Numbered from the stretch's first letter, positions 54,773-62,978 are shown. The stretch: 64,000 bases of DNA from Flavobacterium sp. TR2 (GCF_025252405.1 NZ_CP104307.1:2542001-2606000); one strand, 5' to 3'. The notes: generated by a model from the letters alone, not told the origin. Numbers and translations are program-made.

Positions 54773-55933
54773 ATGATTTTACCATTCTTCAAAAAGATTC
54801 AAAATACGCCTACAGGATACCGCATTGCCAACACTGTTTTTTTCTTTCTGTCGGGTTTTGGTTATTCTTCTTGGGTTTCAAGAATCCCACACATACAGGC
54901 CCAATTGAAACTTTCTGAAGCCGAATTTGGAGCGGTTTTATTTGCTTTTCCAATAGGTTTAATGCTTACAATGCCCTTTACAGGAAAACTGTTAAATAAA
55001 TACAGCAGCCGTTACATTATGCTGCTTGGAGCAGTTATGTTTAATGTTGCGTTGTCTTTGCCCGGTTTGGCCGCATTTGTTTGGCAGTTGGTCATCATAC
55101 TTTTATTCTTTGGAGCTTCTCGTAATATTTTCAATTTATCGATTAATGCGCAATCTCTTGAAGTGCAGAAATTATATCCAAAATCTATTATAACCCGATT
55201 CCATGCGGTTTGGAGTATAGCTGTCTTTTCGGGCGCAGGATTAGGTTACGTAATGGTAACACAGCATATTGCGCCATCGCATCATTTATTGGGAGTAAGT
55301 GTTTTCATGCTGGCGCTGACGGCTTGTTTTTATCCGATGAGCATTCACAACGAACCTGTTCCCGTTAAAAAGAAGTTCTTTTCGATGCCAGAAAAAAATC
55401 TGATAAAATTTGCCTTGATCTGTTTCGTTTCGATGGCGTGCGAAAATACGATGTACGACTGGAGCGGAATTTATTTTGAAAATATCTTAAAAGCTTCTCC
55501 AAAACTAACCAGTGCTGCCTTTGTATTTTTTGCTTCGGCAGTAACTTTGGGACGTATTTTTGGCGATTATGGCGTAATGAAATTTGGAACTAAAAAAATA
55601 CTGCTTTACAGCGGAATCTTAATAACAACAGGTTTCGGAATTTGTTTTATCATGCCGTATGCTTACCCAACTATTTTCGGTTACGTTTTAATTGGATTTG
55701 GGGTTTCTTGCGTAGTTCCGCTAGTGTTTAGCATTGCTGGAAGATCATCAAAATTAAGCAGCGGTTCTGCTTTAACTTCGATATCCACAATTGGCTACCT
55801 CGGATTTTTATTGGTGCCGCCAATGGTTGGTTTTATCTCTGAATACCTGAGTATGAAATGGGCGTTTCTTATTATGGCACTTCTCGGAATTCTGATGATT
55901 TTTATGGTGAATAAGATCGGGGAGAATGAGTGA
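54773..55933 (+). CDS. MFS transporter (YbjJ/fucose-permease-like)
   Basis: The 386-residue protein has twelve predicted membrane segments. GFGYSSWVSRIPHIQAQL in the first loop region and GAVLFAFPIGLMLTMPFTGK at the second helix fit the YbjJ/FucP-like group. The mid-protein MACENTMYDWSGIYFENIL is a characteristic E-x-x-x-x-D-W-S motif of that group. These are secondary carriers for sugars or small metabolites, and the substrate cannot be read from sequence. It is monocistronic, with a -7 element 19 bases upstream and a dispersed repeat after its stop. Confidence 0.87.
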   Translation: MILPFFKKIQNTPTGYRIANTVFFFLSGFGYSSWVSRIPHIQAQLKLSEAEFGAVLFAFPIGLMLTMPFTGKLLNKYSSRYIMLLGAVMFNVALSLPGLAAFVWQLVIILLFFGASRNIFNLSINAQSLEVQKLYPKSIITRFHAVWSIAVFSGAGLGYVMVTQHIAPSHHLLGVSVFMLALTACFYPMSIHNEPVPVKKKFFSMPEKNLIKFALICFVSMACENTMYDWSGIYFENILKASPKLTSAAFVFFASAVTLGRIFGDYGVMKFGTKKILLYSGILITTGFGICFIMPYAYPTIFGYVLIGFGVSCVVPLVFSIAGRSSKLSSGSALTSISTIGYLGFLLVPPMVGFISEYLSMKWAFLIMALLGILMIFMVNKIGENE

Positions 55934-55942
55934 TTTTTTAAG

Positions 55943-55980
55943 GTGCTGAGGTTCTGAGATGCTGAGGTTCTAAGGCTTTC
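55943..55980. repeat. Dispersed repeat AGGTTCTGAGATGCTGAG family
   Basis: Units of TGCTGAGGTTCTGAGA repeat in tandem just after the MFS stop. Related tracts lie at 19340-19390 (inverted) and 59361-59400. Confidence 0.55.
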
Positions 55981-56024
55981 TTTTACTGAGTTTTATTTTG
56001 AAAATATAGTTAAGGATTTAAAAG

Positions 56025-56162
56025 TTAAAGATTATGTGTTTCACCATAACTCCACTGTTTAATGGCTAATTGGATATTTTTAGAATTATATTCAACTGAT
56101 ATTTTATCTACAATTCCATCAAAGCCATCGAAACCATTTAAAAGTACTGCAATATCTTCCAT
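56025..56162 (-). pseudogene. Short open frame, possible gene remnant
   Basis: A 45-residue frame starts MEDIAVLLNGFDGFDGIVDK and ends QWSYGETHNL before a TAA. It is compact, with an amphipathic pattern and a C-terminal Q-W-S-Y-G that look like the beginning of a longer small globular protein. The stop is followed by non-coding, repeat-like DNA. It may be a truncated gene or a genuine small protein; I do not recognise a family. The start lies 31 bases below the DUF6265 stop on the same strand. Confidence 0.35.
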
Positions 56163-56193
56163 TCAAAAATGTTTTTTGAGATAGATTTTTAGT

Positions 56194-56670
56194 TTATTTC
56201 TTCGTCATCACAAACTTCTCAGAACTCGGTTTTCCGTTCAAATTCCCAGAAATCTCTGCTGTTAAAGTATTATTTACACCTTTTGTATACGTGATTTTTT
56301 GAGGATAATCGTGTTTTGGATTTTCAAAAACCAATTTTTGTTCTGTTTCAGAAGTAGAAGGAAAGAAAACCGGTTTATCGTCATTCTGTCCTTTTACGGT
56401 TGCTTTGTAAGTAAGCGTTTCGCCTAGCTGCGCAAGAATAATAGTTTCAAAGTGCAAAGTGTCTTTTCCTTTGATGAAATAAGAAGAAGCGCTGAAAGTG
56501 CTGTCGTTTAACTTTTGCCAGTTTTCAGATAAAACTCCTTCAGGAGATTTATTTTCCCAGTTCCCGATTAGCCAGTCGGCTTTTTTGATTTTATCTTTTT
56601 CTACCGTTTCTTTTTTCTGGCAAGAAACTGCAGCTAATACAAGTGCTAAAAGAGTAATTTTCTGAAACAT
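56194..56670 (-). CDS. DUF6265-like lipoprotein
   Basis: The 158-residue product has a lipoprotein signal (LLALVLAAVSC, Cys at residue 17), then a Lys/Glu tether, and a compact beta domain. ADWLIGNWENKSPEGVLSEN starts the domain; PKHDYPQKITYTKG and a final FVMTKK close it. This WLIGxWxxxxxxG..EW pattern and FENPxHDFPxxIxY motif are those of DUF6265 family proteins, which are lipocalin-like. Function unknown; it may bind a small hydrophobic ligand. It lies alone beside a large nested repeat. Confidence 0.8.
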   Translation of the reverse strand: MFQKITLLALVLAAVSCQKKETVEKDKIKKADWLIGNWENKSPEGVLSENWQKLNDSTFSASSYFIKGKDTLHFETIILAQLGETLTYKATVKGQNDDKPVFFPSTSETEQKLVFENPKHDYPQKITYTKGVNNTLTAEISGNLNGKPSSEKFVMTKK

Positions 56671-56710
56671 ATTTATAAGGTTTTTGATAGCACTAATGTA
56701 TGAAAAAAAT

Positions 56711-56980
56711 GTTTGCCACGAATTGCACTAATTTTCACGAATTAATTTTTTGATATCTGCCACAGATTAAAAGGATTAAAATGATTTTGTCTCACGCAGA
56801 TTTAAAAAGATTTAAGCAGATTTAATAATAAATCAAATTAAATCTGTGTGAAATAAATTCGTGGAAATTTGTGCAATTTGTAGCAAAAAAAACATTTTAA
56901 TCCTTTTAATCTGTGGCAAATAATAAAGACACAGTAATTTTAAAAAATAATTCGTGAAAATTCGTGTAATTCGTGGCTAA
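56711..56980. repeat. Nested inverted-repeat cassette
   Basis: The outer arms, about 32 bases each, are 56715-56746 and 56946-56977. Inner arms 56758-56783 and 56893-56918 are exact reverse complements over 26 bases, starting TGCCACAGATTAAAAGG. Further matched pieces lie inside: 56791-56823 against 56840-56853, and 56852-56884 against the outer left arm. No open frame is present. This fills the gap between topB and the DUF6265 gene. Confidence 0.85.
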
Positions 56981-56987
56981 AAAAAAA

Positions 56988-59312
56988 TCAAACACTTTCA
57001 CTCAAAATAGAATAAACCAATTCCTTAGTTGGTTTTTGATCTTTTAGTTTTTCTCGAACTTCATCAAAAGTGACTTTAAAATCACAGCCCGATTTGTATT
57101 CGGCGCAGCCATAAGCCGTTTTGCCTTTTAGAATAGTTCCCTTTTTGCATTTCGGACACATCAAAGAATCTGAGTTTTCTTTTGGCTCTGCTTTTTTATC
57201 GGTTTTCTTTGGCTCTAATTTCAGTTTGTAATTTTCCTCAAAACGAATTAAACCTTCAACGGTTCCAGAATCGGTTTTAAAACCTTTTATGTTTACCGTA
57301 GAGCCTTTTTGAACCAGTCTTAAATACTGGCTTTCCGTAATTTTTTTATCATGGAAAACAAAAGGCAGTACAAAATCACAACCCGATTTGTACTCGCTGC
57401 ATCCAAAAGCCGATTTTCCTTTCAGTATATTTCCTTTTTGGCATTTCGGACAAGTTTCTGCCGAAATTCCAGAAGCTTTCTTTTTCTCTTTTTCAGCCTT
57501 TGCCACAGGTTTCTGAATCGTTGCAGCATGAGAAATATTGGCGTGTTTGGTTTCGCTTCGAACTTCATAGACCAATGATTCCACCATATGTTTCATATTT
57601 CTGATAAACGCGGCAGCCGTAAAAGTGCCTTTTTCAATATCTTTCAGCTGTTTTTCCCAAGTTCCTGTTAGTTCTGCTGATTTTACCAATTCGTTCTGAA
57701 TCGTATCGATCAATTGAATTCCAGTTAAAGTCGGTAAAACCTGTTTTTTGTTTCGGACTATATATTGGCGTTTGAAAAGTGTTTCAATAATATTCGCACG
57801 AGTTGACGGACGCCCGATTCCGTTTTCTTTCATCAATTCGCGCAAATCTTCGTCGTCAACCTGTTTTCCAGCCGTTTCCATAGCGCGCAGTAAAGTCGCT
57901 TCAGTAAACTGATTGGGCGGTTTGGTTTCTTTTTGAAGAAATGACGGTTCATGCGGACCTTTTTCACCCACCGTAAAACTGGGTAATAAATCGGGTTCTT
58001 TTTCTTTTGCGTTCGTACTGAGCGAAGACGAAGTATCAAAAACAACACGGAAACCTTTTTTCAAGATTTCTTTTCCTGTTGCTTTAAAAGTCACATCGGC
58101 AGCTTTTCCGATTACCGTGGTATTGGCAACAAGACAATCATCGTAAAAAACGGCAATAAAGCGTCTGGTGATAATATCATAAACCTGCTGCTGATTATGA
58201 GGCAGATTGTTTTGAATTCCGGTTGGAATAATCGCATGGTGATCGGTTACTTTTTTGTCGTTGAAAACCTTTGGCGATTTCTTGATTTTTTTCTCTAAAA
58301 TAGGCTGGGTCAATTCGGCATAATTGGTCAATTTCTGCAAAATTCCCGGCACTTTAGGATAAATGTCATTTGGCAAAAAAGTCGTATCAACTCTAGGGTA
58401 GGTGATTACTTTCTGCTCATATAAAGTCTGAGCAATTTTCAGCGTTTCTTCTGCCGAAAATCCAAATTTCTGATTGCAATAAACCTGCAAACCTGTTAAA
58501 TCAAAGAGTTTCGGAGCATATTCGTTTCCGTTCTTTTTATCTACAGAAACAATTTCAAAATCGCTTTCTTTTACTTTTGCAGCGATAATTTCTCCATCTT
58601 CTTTGTTTAAAAAACGGCCTTCTTCATAACTGAAAAGCGTTTCCCTGTACAAAGTCTGCAATTCCCAATAAGGTTGGGGTTTAAAGTTTTCAATTTCTCT
58701 AAAACGGTCTACAACCATTGCGAGCGTAGGTGTCTGCACACGCCCGATAGACAAAACTTGTTTGTAGCCGCCATGTTTTACAGTGTATAAACGTGTGGCA
58801 TTCATACCCAGCAGCCAGTCGCCAATAGCTCTGGAAAATCCGGCGTAATATAAATTGTCGTAATTGGCTGATGGTTTTAGGTTTTCAAAACCTTCTTTAA
58901 TTGCTTCAGTAGTTAGCGATGAAATCCATAAACGCTGAATTTCGCCTTTGTAATGCGCTTCATTCATTACCCAACGCTGAATCAGTTCTCCTTCTTGTCC
59001 AGCATCCCCGCAGTTAATGACCACTTCGGCTTTTTCAAAAAGGCTTTTAATAATTTTAAACTGTTTCTGAATTCCTGAATTCTGAACCACTTTGGTTTCA
59101 AATTTTTCAGGAAGCATTGGCAGATTGTTCAAATCCCAACTTTTCCAGTGCGGTTTGTAATCGTTGGGTTCTTTTAAGGTGCATAAATGCCCAAAAGTGT
59201 ATGTCACGGCATATCCATTACCTTCATAATAGCCGTCATGTTTGGTATTTGCGCCCAAAACAGATGCTATTTCACGTGCTACACTTGGTTTCTCAGCAAT
59301 ACAGACCTTCAT
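56988..59312 (-). CDS. topB: DNA topoisomerase III
   Basis: The type IA topoisomerase of 774 residues passes single strands and decatenates DNA. The TOPRIM domain shows VCIAEKPSVAREIASVLGA and NCGDAGQEGELIQRW, the active-site Tyr is in VITYPRVDT near residue 303, and ENGIGRPSTRANII is the conserved closing helix. The C-terminus has two zinc-ribbon-like repeats (CPKCQKGNILKGKSAFGC near 620 and CPKCKKGTILKGKTAYGC near 717). The acidic triad reads D-A-G-Q-E-G-E, where the usual Arg before EGE is Gln. Residues about 427-434 (S/T-rich) are encoded by a dispersed palindrome. It is transcribed alone. Confidence 0.94.
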   Translation of the reverse strand: MKVCIAEKPSVAREIASVLGANTKHDGYYEGNGYAVTYTFGHLCTLKEPNDYKPHWKSWDLNNLPMLPEKFETKVVQNSGIQKQFKIIKSLFEKAEVVINCGDAGQEGELIQRWVMNEAHYKGEIQRLWISSLTTEAIKEGFENLKPSANYDNLYYAGFSRAIGDWLLGMNATRLYTVKHGGYKQVLSIGRVQTPTLAMVVDRFREIENFKPQPYWELQTLYRETLFSYEEGRFLNKEDGEIIAAKVKESDFEIVSVDKKNGNEYAPKLFDLTGLQVYCNQKFGFSAEETLKIAQTLYEQKVITYPRVDTTFLPNDIYPKVPGILQKLTNYAELTQPILEKKIKKSPKVFNDKKVTDHHAIIPTGIQNNLPHNQQQVYDIITRRFIAVFYDDCLVANTTVIGKAADVTFKATGKEILKKGFRVVFDTSSSLSTNAKEKEPDLLPSFTVGEKGPHEPSFLQKETKPPNQFTEATLLRAMETAGKQVDDEDLRELMKENGIGRPSTRANIIETLFKRQYIVRNKKQVLPTLTGIQLIDTIQNELVKSAELTGTWEKQLKDIEKGTFTAAAFIRNMKHMVESLVYEVRSETKHANISHAATIQKPVAKAEKEKKKASGISAETCPKCQKGNILKGKSAFGCSEYKSGCDFVLPFVFHDKKITESQYLRLVQKGSTVNIKGFKTDSGTVEGLIRFEENYKLKLEPKKTDKKAEPKENSDSLMCPKCKKGTILKGKTAYGCAEYKSGCDFKVTFDEVREKLKDQKPTKELVYSILSESV
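58012..58033. repeat. Palindromic dispersed repeat inside topB
   Basis: TTCGTACTGAGCGAAGACGA, a near-palindrome, differs at two positions from the CTGAGCGGAGTCGAAG element at 5929 and 59430. It is read in frame and encodes a Ser/Thr-rich loop segment (S-S-S-L-S-T-N) of topB. Confidence 0.55.
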
Positions 59313-59360
59313 TTTTTCCTTTTCTTATTGAAAGAGCGAAAATAGGGATTTTTTGCTGAA

Positions 59361-59447
59361 AAGTTGCTAAGGTTCTAAGATACTAAGGCTCTAAGTTTTT
59401 CTGGACTGTAATTCTCATTCTTTGTCTCCCTGAGCGGAGTCGGAGGG
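59361..59447. repeat. Two adjacent dispersed repeats upstream of topB
   Basis: 59361-59400 is an AGGTTCTAAGATACTAAGG tract of the family at 55943. 59428-59447 is the palindrome CCCTGAGCGGAGTCGGAGGG, intergenic copy of the element inside the aminotransferase and topB genes. No gene is recognised between 59313 and 59512. Confidence 0.7.
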
Positions 59448-59512
59448 TATGACTAATGATAATAAGTTGTTTACATCAAAAAAGGGCAAATTTTTATTGG
59501 CTTGAATTTTAA

Positions 59513-59917
59513 TTAAAATTCGGTTGAAAAAGTTAAGTTGAATTCTGGTTTTTTGATGGCGAGCTCTTGGCATTTTTTTTCAAACTCCGTTTTATTGAAT
59601 GGTCCAAAAATTGGCTTGTCTTGAAAAATGCTTTTTGTCCTTTCAATAATATAATAGTTGGTTATGCTGATGTTTATTTTTTCTTTGGAGTTTTCTAAAA
59701 GCGGATGCTGTTTGGAATAAATATATTTCGAGTTATACCCTGTGGCAAAAACAAATGCAGGAATTAATGTTTCTCCTTTTTTTAAAGATCTTGATTCATG
59801 CACATCAATCCAAAGAACTTCATAGTCATCGATAATCGTTTCGACTTCATAATCGTAAAAACCAAAGCAAGAAGTTAATATAATAGAGGTTAGAACTGCA
59901 AAAACGATTTTTTTCAT
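59513..59917 (-). CDS. Hypothetical lipoprotein
   Basis: A start at 59917 gives 134 residues with a clear lipoprotein signal: MKKIVFAVLTSIILTSC, Cys at residue 17. An earlier in-frame start at 60013 would add 32 residues that overlap the neighbouring gene and break the signal. The mature part has DYEVETIIDDYEVLWIDVHE, then RSLKKGETLIPAFVFATGYN and a C-terminal basic/acidic helix. No family is recognised. It follows another small exported-protein gene by 76 bases on the same strand, and the two may be cotranscribed. Confidence 0.65.
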   Translation of the reverse strand: MKKIVFAVLTSIILTSCFGFYDYEVETIIDDYEVLWIDVHESRSLKKGETLIPAFVFATGYNSKYIYSKQHPLLENSKEKINISITNYYIIERTKSIFQDKPIFGPFNKTEFEKKCQELAIKKPEFNLTFSTEF

Positions 59918-59993
59918 GCGTTTAAAGGCTCTTTTTGTATAATTTATTTGATATGTTAAAAACTGATTTGAATACTTGTAGAACAGATTAGCT

Positions 59994-60419
59994 TTATATT
60001 TTAAAAATATCAATTCGTTTCATAAAACCAATTTCCGATTCCAAAAATTGAAGTTTTGTTTTCACAATTTTGTCACTTTTATCTCTTGGGTTTTTAGTGA
60101 TAAATCTTGCCGTTGAATTGTTAAAATCTAGATTGTATTTTTCGTCTGAGTCTGTTTTTTTATCTGAAGAGAAAGTAATTAAATTGTCTTTTGCATTCCA
60201 TTTTCCTTTTGCGTATTTATTGACTTCTTGCGGAGTTCGCCCTTGTATATTGGAATAATAGTGAAACTCAAAAGTTCCGTCTGGATTTAAAGTCATTTGA
60301 TATTCAATTTTATGATCTTCGCCAGAAAGCGAACGAGTGTAATCGCCTGCAAACTGATTAGACTGTGCAAATAAATTTAGTTTTAAAATTAAAAGTAACG
60401 CAGCTAGTATTAGTTTCAT
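59994..60419 (-). CDS. Secreted hypothetical protein, lipocalin-like
   Basis: A start at 60419 gives 141 residues with signal peptide MKLILAALLLILKLNLFAQ; the in-frame 60458 start would add 13 basic residues. The mature protein begins QFAGDYTRSLSGEDHKIEYQ, then TLNPDGTFEFHYYS and GKWNAKDNLITFSSD. The order G-x-Y, strand with L-x-x-D-G-T-F, and G-x-W fits small lipocalin-like/NlpE-like beta barrels of Bacteroidota. The C-terminus ends in a basic helix-like stretch. The function is unknown. Confidence 0.65.
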   Translation of the reverse strand: MKLILAALLLILKLNLFAQSNQFAGDYTRSLSGEDHKIEYQMTLNPDGTFEFHYYSNIQGRTPQEVNKYAKGKWNAKDNLITFSSDKKTDSDEKYNLDFNNSTARFITKNPRDKSDKIVKTKLQFLESEIGFMKRIDIFKI

Positions 60420-60570
60420 GGGTTTGGTTTTTCGGATGATTTTAAGAGTTTTTTTCAAAAATAAAAGGTTTTAAATCAAAATCCTTACGTAAAACCGTAT
60501 TGTAAATTTTATAGTTTTTTTATTGTCAAAAAAAATGTATCTTGCTGAAAAGATTAGAATTAATACCGTA
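60420..60570. other. Intergenic region with possible minus-strand promoter
   Basis: On the minus strand TATTTTTG (60463-60456) resembles the -7 element of the lipocalin-like gene, but a TTG is not correctly spaced. No other feature is seen. Confidence 0.3.
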
Positions 60571-60702
60571 ATGATCACTGCAAATTTTTATTTAATAAAC
60601 AGCTGTCTGATGTGCTTAATGTGCACATTGCTGTATTTGCATGACGATACTTTCTTGAAAAGCTCAAAAGAGTTTATTTCTTTTGCCCTGTCACAACTCT
60701 AG
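60571..60702 (+). CDS. Possible 43-residue small membrane protein
   Basis: The open frame starts MITANFYLINSCLMCLMCTL and ends FISFALSQL. The first 24 residues are hydrophobic with three cysteines, enough for one membrane helix; the rest is polar. There is no database support available here, and the AT-rich region makes chance frames likely. A hairpin (CCCTGTC/GACAGGGG, 60687-60710) overlaps its stop and is followed by a short T run, so the segment could also be a small transcript. Low confidence. Confidence 0.25.
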   Translation: MITANFYLINSCLMCLMCTLLYLHDDTFLKSSKEFISFALSQL

Positions 60703-60771
60703 ACAGGGGATATTTTTTATAGCTTAATTTTTTATTATTTAATCTCATTTTTTTTTAGGATATGATGGTAT

Positions 60772-60798
60772 TGAACAGTTCGCTTTGCGTTCTGTTCA
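60772..60798. repeat. Short inverted repeat upstream of the Rnk-like gene
   Basis: TGAACAG and CTGTTCA, 7-base exact arms 13 bases apart, lie 50 bases before the ATG at 60849. A regulatory site or a small hairpin is possible. Confidence 0.35.
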
Positions 60799-60848
60799 GT
60801 AAAGAGTTGCGTTATATTTAAGAAAAAAATGAAGCATACAAGAAAGTC

Positions 60849-61217
60849 ATGTCACATATAATTTTAACCACAGGAACCTACGATTTAATTAAAGATCACG
60901 TAAGAAGAAAAAAAGTAACCGCTCAAGAAGAAGAGCTTTTGTTAGGCGAACTGAAATATGCCTCTCAGGTATTGCGAAAAAATCTGCCTGAGGATGTTGT
61001 TTCGATAGATCGAAAAGTGACTTACAGAGACCACATTAATAACGAAGAAAAAACCATTCTTCTAGTAGGTCCTGAAAAAGCAAAAGTGAGCAAAAACAAA
61101 ATTTCGGTTCTTTCAGACGAAGGGATTGCAATGATTGGCTACAAAGAAGACGATATTATTGAATGGCCTGCTAAAAAAGGAAATCTGAAACTAGAAATTT
61201 TAAAAGTCGAAGAATAG
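60849..61217 (+). CDS. Rnk/GreA C-terminal-like protein
   Basis: The 122-residue protein begins MSHIILTTGTYDLIKDHVRR and has a helical N-terminal half (EEELLLGELKYASQVLRKNL), followed by an FKBP-like half (EEKTILLVGPEKAKVSKNKI, SDEGIAMIGYKEDDIIEWPA). This order matches Rnk-type regulators, which bind RNA polymerase and antagonise Gre factors. The C-terminal motif SDEGIAMIGYKEGD-like corresponds to the GreA SPIGRALLGKxxGD ending. It has a long (about 430-base) upstream region and a terminator after it. RNA polymerase binding is inferred from family only. Confidence 0.8.
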   Translation: MSHIILTTGTYDLIKDHVRRKKVTAQEEELLLGELKYASQVLRKNLPEDVVSIDRKVTYRDHINNEEKTILLVGPEKAKVSKNKISVLSDEGIAMIGYKEDDIIEWPAKKGNLKLEILKVEE

Positions 61218-61250
61218 GTGTAATACGTTTCGTTTTAAGTTTAGTAACAA

Positions 61251-61281
61251 TCCCAAAAGAGATTTCTTTTGGGATGTTTTT
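61251..61281. terminator. Terminator between the Rnk-like gene and a minus-strand gene
   Basis: TCCCAAAAGA pairs with TCTTTTGGGA around GATT, with T residues on the right. It probably ends the Rnk-like transcript and perhaps the convergent one. Confidence 0.8.
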
Positions 61282-61286
61282 ATTGC

Positions 61287-61526
61287 TTACGAATTAAAAA
61301 TAATCAGCAATATAACAAAACTTCCTAACGTTATACCTCCAATCATGTGATTTCGATCGCTGTTACCATCTCTTTTTTTGATACTGCCGCCTGCCGACCA
61401 GAAACTTGAAAATGTTCTAAAATCATTATCATTGGAAAGAGTCCATAAATTGAAACCTAAAAATCGTGTAGAAGCTCCCAAAAACTCTAGAATAATTCGC
61501 CCAGATATTATTTCTTCAAGATCCAT
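61287..61526 (-). CDS. Small hypothetical membrane protein
   Basis: The 79-residue product begins MDLEEIISGRIILEFLGAST, has a polar middle with SIKKRDGNSDRNHMIGG, and ends in a hydrophobic helix GITLGSFVILLIIF. One C-terminal membrane segment is likely. No family is recognised. It starts 3 bases after the stop of the SRPBCC-domain gene upstream on the same strand, so it is probably translated from the same mRNA. Confidence 0.6.
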   Translation of the reverse strand: MDLEEIISGRIILEFLGASTRFLGFNLWTLSNDNDFRTFSSFWSAGGSIKKRDGNSDRNHMIGGITLGSFVILLIIFNS

Positions 61527-61529
61527 TAT

Positions 61530-62024
61530 TTAATTATTTATCATAGGATTCAAATTCTCATCTTTATTGCGCAAATCCAATCCGCCTTCATAAACCGATT
61601 TCAGATTGGTCAAATAAAAATGCCAGCCGTTGGAACAGCCCAATCTGATGTATTGTTTCGAATAATCATCTGTTGGAATATTATGATGGCGAAGTTCAAT
61701 AATTGTGTAGCCATTTGTTTCGCTCAATTTTACATCTACCAGACAATTTCCTTCAAAAGTAAACTGCAGATAGTCTTTTCCGTTGGCAGCAGTAATTTTT
61801 CCTTTCATTGAGTCGTTGTACAAGTACCAAAGCCATTCATAAGTAGAACCTTCTAAAATATTTTGGTCTTTGCCGATTGGATCTTCAGTAGCATCAAAAA
61901 AAGATACTTTTTCTAGAAACCATTTTTCCAGTTCATTTGCAATTGTCCAGGCATTATAAATGTCTGTAAGTTTTGCCTTAACTGCTATTTTTTTCGTGAA
62001 AGATGTCCAGTCGAAGTTTTCCAT
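61530..62024 (-). CDS. SRPBCC/AHSA1-like START-fold protein
   Basis: The 164-residue protein opens with FTKKIAVKAKLTDIYNAWTI, the first strand and helix of the Bet v 1/AHSA1 fold, then the usual W in ELEKWFLEKV, central strands (YLQFTFEGNCLVDVKLSE) and NGYTIIELRHHNIPTDD. The C-terminal helix reads GCSNGWHFYLTNLKSVYEGG, a standard AHSA1 ending where the fold wraps its pocket. A perfect -7 TATATTTG lies 26 bases upstream. It precedes a small membrane protein gene by 3 bases. The ligand is unknown. Confidence 0.85.
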   Translation of the reverse strand: MENFDWTSFTKKIAVKAKLTDIYNAWTIANELEKWFLEKVSFFDATEDPIGKDQNILEGSTYEWLWYLYNDSMKGKITAANGKDYLQFTFEGNCLVDVKLSETNGYTIIELRHHNIPTDDYSKQYIRLGCSNGWHFYLTNLKSVYEGGLDLRNKDENLNPMINN

Positions 62025-62049
62025 TTGATATCAGGTTTTATTGCTTTAT

Positions 62050-62057
62050 CAAATATA
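62050..62057 (-). promoter_or_regulatory. -7 promoter element of the SRPBCC gene
   Basis: TATATTTG on the minus strand matches the flavobacterial -7 consensus, 26 bases before the start at 62024. No clear -33 TTG lies at the right distance. Confidence 0.45.
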
Positions 62058-62186
62058 AGATATTTCGTGTCGGTTTTGGTACTAAAAAAAGCATTGTAAA
62101 TCTCGAGGCGATTTATCAAAATCCGTTCATTGAAAGCTTAAAATAATTAAATTCGTTCTTCTCAATTTAATCATAACCAATTATAA

Positions 62187-62978
62187 ATGAGTATGAAACA
62201 AGCTGAAACTATAGACGAAGTTATTCTGTTTTTGGATGAAATAATAGAAAAATCAAAAATAGATCAGAGCAATTTAGGGTTATTTGCTATTTTATATCGC
62301 GAAGTTACGGTAAGAGTAAAAGAAGGTATTCTGGCTGGTTCTTTTCAGAATGGCGAAAGAATGGAAAAACTCGATGTTATTTTTGCTAACAGATATCTAA
62401 AAGCGTATTATCAATATCAAGCCAAAGAAAAACCTTCTGAATGCTGGGCGTTTGCTTTTGAACAAGCCGAAAATTTCTGGCCAATAGTTTTGCAGCATTT
62501 ATTACTCGGAATCAACGCGCATATAAACCTCGATTTAGGAATTGCCTCAGCAGAAGTCAGCACAGTAGAAAATATCGAGGATTTAAAAGCCGATTTTGAT
62601 AAAATAAATTTCATTCTGAGCAGTTTGGTTGGCGGTGTCGAAAAATGCTTAATTAAAATTTGGCCAACACTTACGTGGATATTAAAAGTTACAGGCAAAG
62701 CAGACAATTTCTTTATAGATTTCAGCATGGAAACAGCAAGAAACGGCGCATGGAAATTTGCCAACGAATTTGTAGCAGTTCCAGAAAGCGAAAGAGAAGC
62801 CTGCACACAGCTAAGAGACCAGCGAATAACCGAAATCGCCCGATTGGTTTCGAATCCGGGTTATTTTGTGAGTGCCGTTTTTAAATTCATTCGCTTATTT
62901 GAAAGAGGAACTATCGCTCAAAAAATAATCGATATGCAAATCATGGAAGAAAAAAATATGGAATGTGTCGTGGCTTGA
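62187..62978 (+). CDS. DUF5995 family protein
   Basis: The 263-residue soluble, mostly helical protein shows the DUF5995 markers VILFLDEIIEKSKIDQSNLG, LFAILYREVTVRVKEGI, NGERMEKLDVIFANRYLKAY, and the strongly conserved ILQHLLLGINAHINLDLGIA-type segment (here VLQHLLLGINAHINLDLGI, about residues 110-128) with two His and Asn/Asp. Arg-rich C-terminal helices follow. No catalytic role is known; the conserved His/Asp could bind metal (inference). It stands alone between minus-strand genes and converges with the DoxX-like gene, 13 bases apart. Confidence 0.85.
   Translation: MSMKQAETIDEVILFLDEIIEKSKIDQSNLGLFAILYREVTVRVKEGILAGSFQNGERMEKLDVIFANRYLKAYYQYQAKEKPSECWAFAFEQAENFWPIVLQHLLLGINAHINLDLGIASAEVSTVENIEDLKADFDKINFILSSLVGGVEKCLIKIWPTLTWILKVTGKADNFFIDFSMETARNGAWKFANEFVAVPESEREACTQLRDQRITEIARLVSNPGYFVSAVFKFIRLFERGTIAQKIIDMQIMEEKNMECVVA

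Noticed and set aside
56988..59312. topB as an inactive topoisomerase because DxDxE reads D-A-G-Q-E-G-E
   Set aside because: Many type III enzymes have Gly at the second position, and the Tyr and other motifs are present; only the Arg to Gln change remains odd.
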